64,000 bases of DNA from an uncultured Alphaproteobacteria bacterium (lineage in GTDB: Bacteria > Pseudomonadota > Alphaproteobacteria > Rs-D84), in NCBI GenBank assembly GCA_949156565.1, contig CASCZI010000002.1:1-64000 (forward strand), written 5' to 3'. A program made the position numbers and the translations under genes. Below are positions 19,128 through 27,262 of the stretch, piece after piece (position 1 is the stretch's first letter; the number at the start of each line of letters is the position of its first letter). The notes under the pieces are model-generated. The model was not told the DNA's origin, did not search any database, and worked only from the letters and a program-made list of their open reading frames with translations.

Positions 19128-19168
19128 CAATTGTATTTTACATTGACAATCAGATCTTGTCCATTTAG
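19127..19168 (-). pseudogene. Orphan effector C-terminal tail
   Basis: Minus strand reads LNGQDLIVNVKYN*. Confidence 0.75.
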
Positions 19169-19170
19169 TT

Positions 19171-19557
19171 CTAATATGTAGAATACGCCATCAATGCTTG
19201 TGAAAACATATTGTTATTCGTCAGCAGAATCTCGAATATATTTGTGCAAAAATCAATCAGCAACGGCAACACCAATAACAATATTGCAATTGTTGCATTT
19301 TTTTTACGTAACGCGACTATCGCGAATATAATTATCATAAATGATTCTATAAAATTCCGACTTATAAAGTACACATACGAATAAGGACTTTCCCAGGCAA
19401 TACCCATAGCTTCACTGCCCCACGGACAGTGGTTGCTTGGTCCCCAATTCGCACACCCCTTTATAATCGCATCATAGTAGCCATCAATACAGCTATATAC
19501 AAAAAAGACATGTATCGCGAATAGTATCCATAAAAATATTTTTTGCCGTCGTGTCAT
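19171..19557 (-). CDS. Small multi-TM protein, candidate immunity protein to effector 2
   Basis: NHCPWGSEAMGIAWESPYSYVYF motif resembles CYWGAESMGWLWHGPLTYAI (15725 product); starts 1 nt after the effector 2 stop. Confidence 0.6.
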   Translation of the reverse strand: MTRRQKIFLWILFAIHVFFVYSCIDGYYDAIIKGCANWGPSNHCPWGSEAMGIAWESPYSYVYFISRNFIESFMIIIFAIVALRKKNATIAILLLVLPLLIDFCTNIFEILLTNNNMFSQALMAYSTY

Positions 19558-19558
19558 A

Positions 19559-20704
19559 TCAGTATTTTACATAAACCAATAAGTCTTTGCCAGTACTTTC
19601 CAACCAATATGTGAATTGGCCTATTTGCCCTGTCATATCAATACACCCGGCAGAACCCGGCCACATTCCGCCATGGATACTAAAATTATCGCGACCGTAT
19701 GTGTTAGTTTCTTTGGAGGGCTCCAGCCAGACACGAGAGTTGCCCCATGAATAATAAGACCCTGGCCATTTGCCACCCGAGTCTTCTTTTACAACAACAG
19801 CAGCACCAACTATCAATCCTTTTAAATCCATAAACTGTAACTGTTCCTGTCTTGCAACATACGCACCTTCTGGGATTGGACCAGTGGATTTCTGATCTTG
19901 ATATTCTGGGCTTTGGTAACCGGGACGACCAGACACCGCATCCCACGATCGTACAGGTTTATCATCTACATATAGCGTCAGTGTTTTACCATCAAATACC
20001 GCATATTGTCCCGGTTTAGTATTAACCGGCTTTTCAAATGTTGCTTTTTCTGCTGGGGTACTGGGCGACTTTTTTGCGATATTAGGCGAGACGACCATTG
20101 GTGTCTTTGGTTTATACGACTTACTGCTGATTGTGCGACCGTCAGGGCCGATTACATCTTCTGTTATGCTGCATCGGCAATTTGGATGCACCGGTATTTC
20201 GGGGATGTCATCCTCGCTGTCATATATTTCGCCATCGCGCGATGCACACGCGGAACAGGTGTTATCGCCATCTTCACTATGCCAACGCCATACGCGACGT
20301 GGTTTACCATTTGGCATATCATCATCGTCCTCTGGCAGGTCAAGGGTATAAACCTCCAGCTGTTTATTTTCTATTGCACCATCTGGCATCAGAACACGAA
20401 CATCTATGGTTTCTTCTAGCTCTACATAATCTTCAACATCTATCTTGCGACCGGCTTCTTCATAGTCTTCTTCGGCCTCGGCTATTGCTTCTTCTAGCGC
20501 AGACTCTAATGCCTTTTGGGCCTTACGAAATTGCTCTAATGTCATATCGTATTCTGGTTCGGTCATGCGACCGGTGGCGTCAGTTTGTAGCATTCCTGGA
20601 TACAGCAGATTCAAGTATTTTTCCGCCATGGCGTATGCCTTGCTGTTTTTATCCATATATTCGGACGATGACATAAGCTGCCGCAAAAATTGTGGTGTTT
20701 TCAT
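19559..20704 (-). CDS. Effector 2: MuF-like region fused to Tlde1/DUF2778-like C-terminal domain
   Basis: CSACASRDGEIYDSEDDIPEIPVHPNCRCSITED (MuF-like) then LTLYVDDKPVRSWDAVSGRPGYQ...TGPIPEGAYVARQ...YGRDNFSIHGGMWPGSAGCIDMTGQ. Confidence 0.78.
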   Translation of the reverse strand: MKTPQFLRQLMSSSEYMDKNSKAYAMAEKYLNLLYPGMLQTDATGRMTEPEYDMTLEQFRKAQKALESALEEAIAEAEEDYEEAGRKIDVEDYVELEETIDVRVLMPDGAIENKQLEVYTLDLPEDDDDMPNGKPRRVWRWHSEDGDNTCSACASRDGEIYDSEDDIPEIPVHPNCRCSITEDVIGPDGRTISSKSYKPKTPMVVSPNIAKKSPSTPAEKATFEKPVNTKPGQYAVFDGKTLTLYVDDKPVRSWDAVSGRPGYQSPEYQDQKSTGPIPEGAYVARQEQLQFMDLKGLIVGAAVVVKEDSGGKWPGSYYSWGNSRVWLEPSKETNTYGRDNFSIHGGMWPGSAGCIDMTGQIGQFTYWLESTGKDLLVYVKY

Positions 20705-20723
20705 TTATGATTCCTTTTTGTAA

Positions 20724-20782
20724 ATTAAAAAAGCCGCGCACACGGCGGGCAATAAAAAACGGCGACAAAATGTCGCCTTTGT
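20724..20782 (-). terminator. Two tandem terminator-like hairpins in effector 2 leader
   Basis: Minus strand ggcgacattttgtcgccgttttttatt and gcccgccgtgtgcgcggcttttttaattt. Confidence 0.6.
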
Positions 20783-20793
20783 TCATGGTATGT

Positions 20794-20822
20794 ATTATAC
20801 CACAAATCGCAATAAAAATCAA
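20794..20822 (-). promoter_or_regulatory. Promoter of effector 2
   Basis: Minus strand TTGATT-N17-TATAAT in context ttgtGGTATAATAC. Confidence 0.65.
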
Positions 20823-20998
20823 TTAAATACTATGCACTAACAATAAACCACAACATAAACTTTCAGATCACCTAATAAGGGGATGCTTAAAAGTTTTTAG
20901 AGGGAACGCCCTGAGTAAACTTTAACTTTTCCTAAATACATTAGCCCCCTATAAAAAATTTTATGGGAACTATTAACAAACAACAAAAAGGTGAATCT

Positions 20999-22258
20999 AT
21001 GCAAAATTTAACCATACAAAACATAAAACTAACTGACATTCGGGCGTATAAAAACAACCCGAAGTTGCATAACCGTGCCCAGGTGGCGAAGATACGTGAA
21101 TCTATCCGCGAGTTCGGGTTTATCAATCCGGTCTTGCTGGACGAAAATTTGGAAATCATCGCCGGACATGGGCGCGTGGCGGCAGCCCAGGATGCCGGCA
21201 TGAACGAGGTACCGGCGATAATCCTGTCGCATCTGACGGAGACCCAAAAGCGCGCATATCGTATCGCCGACAACAAGCTGACCGAGCTTGGCAAATGGAG
21301 TGTCGAGTTGCTGAATCTGGAATTCAGCGAGCTGAGCAACCTTGCCCTTGATTTCAATCTGGAAATCACCGGGTTTGAAACCGCTGAAATCGACCTGATT
21401 CTGGACGGCGATGGGGCAAGCGACCCGAAAGCGGACGCTGTTCCGGCGCTGACTGACGAAGACCGGCGTTGCCATCGCGGCGACATTTGGAAACTTGGGC
21501 GGCATACAATCGTCTGTGGCGATGCGTTGAATCCTGCGTCTTATGCCGCCATCATGGGTGACGACCGCGCCCAAATGGTTCTGACCGATGCGCCGTATAA
21601 TGTAAAGGTCCGAAACATCGGATCCATGGGCAAAATCAAGCACGACGAGTTTGCCATGGCATCGGGCGAGATGACGCCAGCCGAGTTTACAGAGTTCCTG
21701 AGCGCCTTTATGCGCCACGCCAAGGAATATTCTGTGAACGGTGCCCTGCATTACCTGTTTATGGACTGGAAGCACGTTGGTGAGATTACCACCGCCGGTG
21801 CGGCCATCTATGACGATTTCAAAAACATCTGTGTCTGGAACAAGACAAACGGCGGCATGGGCAGCCTGTATCGCAGCAAGCACGAGCTGTGCTTTATCTA
21901 TAAATCCGGCACCGCACCCCACATCAATAATATCGAACTGGGCGCGCATGGGCGATATCGGACGAACGTCTGGGACTATGCCGGTGCAAATGCGTTCGGT
22001 GCGGGCAAAGACGACCTGAAACTGCACCCGACCGTAAAGCCGGTCGCAATGCTGCGCGATGCGATACTGGACGTGACACGCCGGGGTGACATTGTTCTGG
22101 ATTGTTTCTTGGGCTCGGGCTCTACACTGATTGCGTGCGAGCAAACCGGGCGCGTATGCCGCGGAATTGAACTTGAAGAAAAATACTGTGACGTCATAAT
22201 CAAACGCTTTGAAACGTTGACCGGATGCAAGGCCGAAAAGATAGGAGAAATCAAATGA
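20999..22258 (+). CDS. ParB-like nuclease domain plus DNA N4/N6 methyltransferase (phage type)
   Basis: RAYKNNPKLHNRAQVAKIRESIREFGFINPVLLDENLEIIAGHGRVAAA; TDAPYN (DPPY-like); DCFLGSGSTLIACEQTGR. Confidence 0.9.
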   Translation: MQNLTIQNIKLTDIRAYKNNPKLHNRAQVAKIRESIREFGFINPVLLDENLEIIAGHGRVAAAQDAGMNEVPAIILSHLTETQKRAYRIADNKLTELGKWSVELLNLEFSELSNLALDFNLEITGFETAEIDLILDGDGASDPKADAVPALTDEDRRCHRGDIWKLGRHTIVCGDALNPASYAAIMGDDRAQMVLTDAPYNVKVRNIGSMGKIKHDEFAMASGEMTPAEFTEFLSAFMRHAKEYSVNGALHYLFMDWKHVGEITTAGAAIYDDFKNICVWNKTNGGMGSLYRSKHELCFIYKSGTAPHINNIELGAHGRYRTNVWDYAGANAFGAGKDDLKLHPTVKPVAMLRDAILDVTRRGDIVLDCFLGSGSTLIACEQTGRVCRGIELEEKYCDVIIKRFETLTGCKAEKIGEIK

Positions 22259-22635
22259 CAGGATATAAAATCCCACCAAAAGGCACACAGTTTAAACCAG
22301 GTCAGTCTGGCAACCCAAAAGGCCGACCAAAGGGGCGCCCAAACACATATACTCTGTTGGGCGAATTGCTGCATCAAAAAATATTGATTACCCAAGAGGG
22401 CCGGCAGCTAAAAATCAACAAGCAAACCGCCATCTTGTTGCAGGCAGTTAACCGCGCTGTAAAAGGTGATCTGCGGGCAATTCAAAACATATTCCCGCAC
22501 ATGTTGGCAATGGATGCCGAAAAAGAGCACTTGGACGCCATGCGAGAAGCCTTATCAACAAATGACCAGGCTATTCTTGAAAACCTAAAATCTCGCCTGA
22601 CAACCGAACAAACCAAGGAGGAAATCGATGTCTGA
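22255..22635 (+). CDS. DUF5681-like protein (terminase-adjacent)
   Basis: KGTQFKPGQSGNPKGRPKGRPN; located directly upstream of terminase. Confidence 0.75.
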   Translation: MTGYKIPPKGTQFKPGQSGNPKGRPKGRPNTYTLLGELLHQKILITQEGRQLKINKQTAILLQAVNRAVKGDLRAIQNIFPHMLAMDAEKEHLDAMREALSTNDQAILENLKSRLTTEQTKEEIDV

Positions 22636-24061
22636 ACGCAAAGAACTGGACGTGCTGTTACGCAACGATTTTTACAGTTATGTCCAACGCGTCTTTTATG
22701 AACTTGGGAATGAGAAATTCATTCCCAACTGGCACCTTGAGGTACTGTGTGACGCATTAGAACGCGCACGCCGTGGCGAGATAAAGCGCCTGATTATCAA
22801 CGTACCGCCGCGCAGTCTGAAATCCATTGTCGTTAATGTCGCCTATTCAACATGGCTGTTGGGACATAATCCCAAGGAACGCATTGTTAGCGCATCTTAT
22901 TCCGCCGAACTGGCGGAAAAGTTTGCGCGCGACAGCAAAATCGTTATGGAATCCGAATGGTATCGGCGAATATTTCCGCGCACCATCATTTCTAAAAATC
23001 GTTCCACGCCCGGCGATTTTAACACAACCGCGCGGGGCGGACGATACACATCATCTGTGGACGGAACAATGACCGGCCGTGGCGGGAATGTCATTATTAT
23101 CGATGACCCGATTAAGCCATCAGACGCCAGCAGTGAATCCGCCATAAACAAAGTCAATGAGTGGTATCAGCACACAATGCTTAGCCGCCTGGACGATCCG
23201 CAAAACGGCACAATCATACTGATTATGCAGCGCGTACACGAAAACGATTTGACCGGCTATCTATTGGAAAACTCAACCGATTGGGTACATATAAAAATAC
23301 CGCAAATCGCAATCACAGATGAAAGATGGCCCGTTGGGGACAAAGTATTTCGGCGTGCCGCCGGGCGCCCGCTAAACCCAACCCGCATAGATGCCCAAAC
23401 ACTGACAACCAGTCAGCAAGAACTTGGTACCTATGTCTGGTCGGCACAGTATCAGCAAGAACCGTGCCCATTGGAAGGCGGCATCGTTAAAGAATCTTGG
23501 TTGCACTACTATACACAGGAGCAAGCGGCACAAATAGACGAGCTAAAATATTGCCGAATATTCTTAAGCTGGGACACAGCGAATAAGGCAGGCGCAACAA
23601 ATGCCTACTCCGCCTGTTGCGTTGTACTGATGACACGCGAAAATAACGCATTTAAGTATTATCTGTTGGAAGTAGTTCGCGGCAAATGGGAAATGCCAGA
23701 ATTAATTAGGCAGGTAATGACCCTATATCACAAATGGCGATATGAAAAAGGTGGCGGCGGATTAGTTAAACTTCTGATAGAGGACAAGGCCAGCGGAACG
23801 CAATTGATACAAATGCTATCCGCACAAAGGGACTGCAACGGATACGGGTTTGATGTAGAACCAATAAAGCCAGACGCCGACAAAACATCACGCTTGATGG
23901 GCGTTAGTGCGTATATTGAAAACGGCGCGTTGCAATTTCCACAGGAAGAACCGGACTGGTGGGCCGAGTTCAAGAAAGAACTACTCAGCTTCCCCGGCAG
24001 CAAATACAAAGACCAGGTTGACGCCCTGACGCAGTGTATAAATTATGCGATGCAACAATAG
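22628..24061 (+). CDS. Phage terminase large subunit
   Basis: LIINVPPRSLKSIVVNVAYSTWLLGHNPKERIVSASYS; GGNVIIIDDPIKPSDA; FLSWDTANKAGATNAYS. Confidence 0.92.
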   Translation: MSERKELDVLLRNDFYSYVQRVFYELGNEKFIPNWHLEVLCDALERARRGEIKRLIINVPPRSLKSIVVNVAYSTWLLGHNPKERIVSASYSAELAEKFARDSKIVMESEWYRRIFPRTIISKNRSTPGDFNTTARGGRYTSSVDGTMTGRGGNVIIIDDPIKPSDASSESAINKVNEWYQHTMLSRLDDPQNGTIILIMQRVHENDLTGYLLENSTDWVHIKIPQIAITDERWPVGDKVFRRAAGRPLNPTRIDAQTLTTSQQELGTYVWSAQYQQEPCPLEGGIVKESWLHYYTQEQAAQIDELKYCRIFLSWDTANKAGATNAYSACCVVLMTRENNAFKYYLLEVVRGKWEMPELIRQVMTLYHKWRYEKGGGGLVKLLIEDKASGTQLIQMLSAQRDCNGYGFDVEPIKPDADKTSRLMGVSAYIENGALQFPQEEPDWWAEFKKELLSFPGSKYKDQVDALTQCINYAMQQ

Positions 24062-24070
24062 AAAAGCAAA

Positions 24071-24102
24071 CGCCCCACAATTACATGTTGGGGCGTTTTA
24101 GA
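24071..24102 (+). terminator. Rho-independent terminator
   Basis: cgccccacaattacatgttggggcgtttta. Confidence 0.7.
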
Positions 24103-24142
24103 TTATTCTTTACCTGGGATTTCTAGAAACGCAGCAGGTCTA

Positions 24143-25537
24143 TTAGTCACCCATAAATTTTTTCGCATTGTTATACCAATCTAAACTATCCCCCATATAG
24201 CCACATGTGCCACTCCACCAAAATTTTGTATTTGTATTTTGCGACTTCTCTATAGATTGCATGATGCCATACAACCAGAAAAATGCGTCCAAATTATCAA
24301 TTAAAGTTGAATGTTTGGCTTTCATTCCTGATTTGTGTAACAAACGCAACAAATCACCATACTGTGCAAAAAATTTTATCTCAGGGCGTTTTCCTATATG
24401 TTTACCTATTTCCAATTCCGGATGATTAGTTATAAACTTGGCCAATCCCTCACGAGCGTATTTATCATATATTGGGAAATTAAACTTGCTGATATAATAT
24501 CCATATTTAGACATACATGACACAATCTTGTTGCGTGTTAGCATCGTTCCACATTTTCTTGTCATCAATAAAGACTCAAGTTCCTTGCTTGGCACATAAT
24601 CATTTTTAGCATATCCTTTAACAAACAAATCTGTCTTATCGGCAACAGCCTTAACCATTTTATCTAACTTAACCGTTCGGGAAACTGAATATATCTTAGC
24701 CAGCATTTCCAATTTATCTTGCAGTTCCACTTTGCGCCACTTCTTATCATGAAAAATCGATTCTAAGAACTTTCCATCCAACGCCCCTTTGGTATTATCA
24801 CGAATACACAAGGCTTTTTGCGCCAAGTCCATAAGCTTTTTCAGAGTGTTTTCTATATTAGTCATCATACCATCCTTCTTAGATTTTCTTTTGCAATGTT
24901 TGGCTAATGATATCTGTCGCAATTCGCTGATAGCATTCGGGCCGTCATAATTTTTTATAAATTCTTGATACTTGCCCACTCTTTCTAACAAATCATTCAA
25001 CGGCATAACCAATGGCGCATTTGACATACAATCAAATGCAACAGATTTAATCTCAGACGCATGTTGACGTAGCCAATCCAAAACGCCTCTAAAATCAACA
25101 TACATAAATATCCGCTTATCCAAATCCGGGATTTCGCGTAATTCTCGTAACGCAGTAAAAACAGGCAAACAATGACCTATATCTTTTCCTGCATCACGTA
25201 CCTCAGGAATGGCCATTGCATCGTTAAAATCAGTATACTGAAAGGTCGGTGTCTGTAGTATTCCCGGCGTAAATTGTAATAGTTTGGATTGTTCAAGTTC
25301 CGGAAAAATCTCTGCTGATAATAGATTAATTTCAACCAACACCTGACTTGATAATAACAGTGCCACAAAATACGCCATACTTTCAACATCTTTGAAGGCT
25401 TCCCATTCCACCAAAGCGCTATGAAGTGTTCCAGACAGGTATTCGGTATCACCAGCCTTATGCAATATGATATATTCAAAGCCACCGCTAATGTCTTTGT
25501 ATTTTGCCTTTTCTAAAATCCATTTATCTTTTGGCAT
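24143..25537 (-). CDS. Hypothetical protein (464 aa)
   Basis: Long ORF, no recognised motif. Confidence 0.6.
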   Translation of the reverse strand: MPKDKWILEKAKYKDISGGFEYIILHKAGDTEYLSGTLHSALVEWEAFKDVESMAYFVALLLSSQVLVEINLLSAEIFPELEQSKLLQFTPGILQTPTFQYTDFNDAMAIPEVRDAGKDIGHCLPVFTALRELREIPDLDKRIFMYVDFRGVLDWLRQHASEIKSVAFDCMSNAPLVMPLNDLLERVGKYQEFIKNYDGPNAISELRQISLAKHCKRKSKKDGMMTNIENTLKKLMDLAQKALCIRDNTKGALDGKFLESIFHDKKWRKVELQDKLEMLAKIYSVSRTVKLDKMVKAVADKTDLFVKGYAKNDYVPSKELESLLMTRKCGTMLTRNKIVSCMSKYGYYISKFNFPIYDKYAREGLAKFITNHPELEIGKHIGKRPEIKFFAQYGDLLRLLHKSGMKAKHSTLIDNLDAFFWLYGIMQSIEKSQNTNTKFWWSGTCGYMGDSLDWYNNAKKFMGD

Positions 25538-25564
25538 CAGATATTCCTAGTTATCATTATAACA

Positions 25565-26095
25565 CTACTTTGCCATTTCCTGTAAAAACTTATCCAAGTC
25601 TTTAATTTTTGATTTTTTCCAACCCTTAGAACTCAAACGTTTTGGCTCATACTTTTTTAAGTCTGACACCACACGCAACCAATCCCCATAATAATACCCA
25701 AAGACGGGGATGTGTGCGGCCATACATTTGCGTAAAATCTCAATATTCTCTTGCAACGCTTTTTGCGCATACTCATCCCAGGTTTCAGGATTATGATTAA
25801 AACCATCTGATGAAACAGTGTGATATGGATAATATTCCAAAAATAATAAATCATTCGGGGCCAGGCCATGTCGCATTATCACTTTTAACATATCATCAAA
25901 CCATTCACTATATTGTGTGACAATATCCAACGACATGCCGACATCCTTATACACTCTATCAGACCGCATAGCGTATTCTGGCAGACGTTTATACAAATCA
26001 GGATTACCGCCTGGATTACATAACAAAACCACTAATTTATGTGCATTTTTATTTCCGATACGTTTTATTGGCAACTGGTATTTGTTATCAGACAC
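25565..26095 (-). CDS. Hypothetical protein (176 aa)
   Basis: Long ORF; KLVVLLCNPGGNPDLY...LLFLEYYPYH. Confidence 0.6.
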   Translation of the reverse strand: MSDNKYQLPIKRIGNKNAHKLVVLLCNPGGNPDLYKRLPEYAMRSDRVYKDVGMSLDIVTQYSEWFDDMLKVIMRHGLAPNDLLFLEYYPYHTVSSDGFNHNPETWDEYAQKALQENIEILRKCMAAHIPVFGYYYGDWLRVVSDLKKYEPKRLSSKGWKKSKIKDLDKFLQEMAK

Positions 26096-26109
26096 ACCCT
26101 ACCCCCTGT

Positions 26110-26360
26110 TATAAATCAAGACCGCCAAACAGGAATTTGACGGTCAGGGAGTTAGCTAATCACTTTGTTAGGATCCCATTGGTCTTTCGGCGAACCGTAT
26201 TGTATGCACCAACAGCTCCCCGACCACAGTCAGGGATGATAACAGCGCTAAAAGCACCGAAACATCAGATATAACGATACTTTCGCACCGAACAAAGTAG
26301 GTCAGCTACGACCCTGAACCCAATTCCCATTGGATTCACCGTCAGTTTTACATAAAGAAA
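26110..26360. other. Non-coding, inverted-repeat-rich intergenic block (possible structured RNA)
   Basis: GACCGcCAAA...TTTGaCGGTC hairpin; CCCcGAC-cac..GTCaGGG hairpin; ttcggtgc repeated; no good ORF. Confidence 0.35.
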
Positions 26361-26391
26361 ACCTTAAATCAACTGATTAAAAAGGCCTAAA

Positions 26392-27177
26392 TCATTTTAT
26401 ATATACCGGCTCATTGGCTATCATATCCAAACTCAAAAACATCGCTGGAATACATGTATCTGGCGATAATTCATTAAGTTTAATCTCTTTCTCTTTTATT
26501 TCACCGGGATAAATCGATGGTCCTGCATGTTTAAACCCACAATAGGAGAAATAAAATACCTTTATTGCCTGTATCAAGCTTTCTGCTTTCTCTGTTGTAT
26601 TTTCTTGCAATTTTTGTTTTATCCCAGAAAGAAAGCAATTTAAATAATCGTTTACTATCGGCATTTCATAATTTTCTTTTACTATTTTTCGTTTTTCTTG
26701 ATTAGTTCTATCCATCGATCGCAAATTAGAAATCAAATTCTGATTATATTTATGTTTATCCGCATTTTTTGGCAGACGCTTTAAAATTAAATGTCCTGTT
26801 TCAACCAAGTAACCCACACATTCATCAAAAATGCCTTTATAAACATCATCCTTTAAATCAGATTTATCTATGTCTAAAATACTATAAATTGTATTAGCGC
26901 TTGATTTTGCAACATACTTTCGTGCATTTAATTCCTTATCATTGGCAAATTTTATATAATATATTGTCGCGCAAACCTCTAACACATGGCCTGCTATTAA
27001 CGCGGCATCAACGTACATTTTTGCATCATTCAGAAGCAAAAATGCGTTTCTTGCCTCATTTAAACGCTTATGCAATAAATTCAAATTAAATCCTGGAATA
27101 GAAATATTTCTTGGAATGCTCACTGAACTTTCAATATTATACCCCCGTATATAATCCAGCATTTCTTTTATTGACAT
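26392..27177 (-). CDS. Hypothetical protein (about 262 aa)
   Basis: MSIKEMLDYIRGYNIESSVSIPRN... long ORF; mostly helical with YCGFKHAGPS near C-terminus. Confidence 0.6.
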   Translation of the reverse strand: MSIKEMLDYIRGYNIESSVSIPRNISIPGFNLNLLHKRLNEARNAFLLLNDAKMYVDAALIAGHVLEVCATIYYIKFANDKELNARKYVAKSSANTIYSILDIDKSDLKDDVYKGIFDECVGYLVETGHLILKRLPKNADKHKYNQNLISNLRSMDRTNQEKRKIVKENYEMPIVNDYLNCFLSGIKQKLQENTTEKAESLIQAIKVFYFSYCGFKHAGPSIYPGEIKEKEIKLNELSPDTCIPAMFLSLDMIANEPVYIK

Positions 27178-27262
27178 TTTTACACCTTTTATACAATTTC
27201 CAACTGACATAACATAATGCACCGTTTGTTGGAAATTATTTACTCATTAATTTACTTTTAAA

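Noticed and set aside
21029-22288. 419 aa minus-strand ORF opposite the ParB-methyltransferase gene
   Set aside because: Shadow ORF; + strand frame has clear ParB and methyltransferase motifs
26110-26360. Possible tmRNA, retron ncRNA or group II intron
   Set aside because: No tag reading frame, no reverse transcriptase in the window, no intron domain V-like end recognised; kept only as an unnamed structured region
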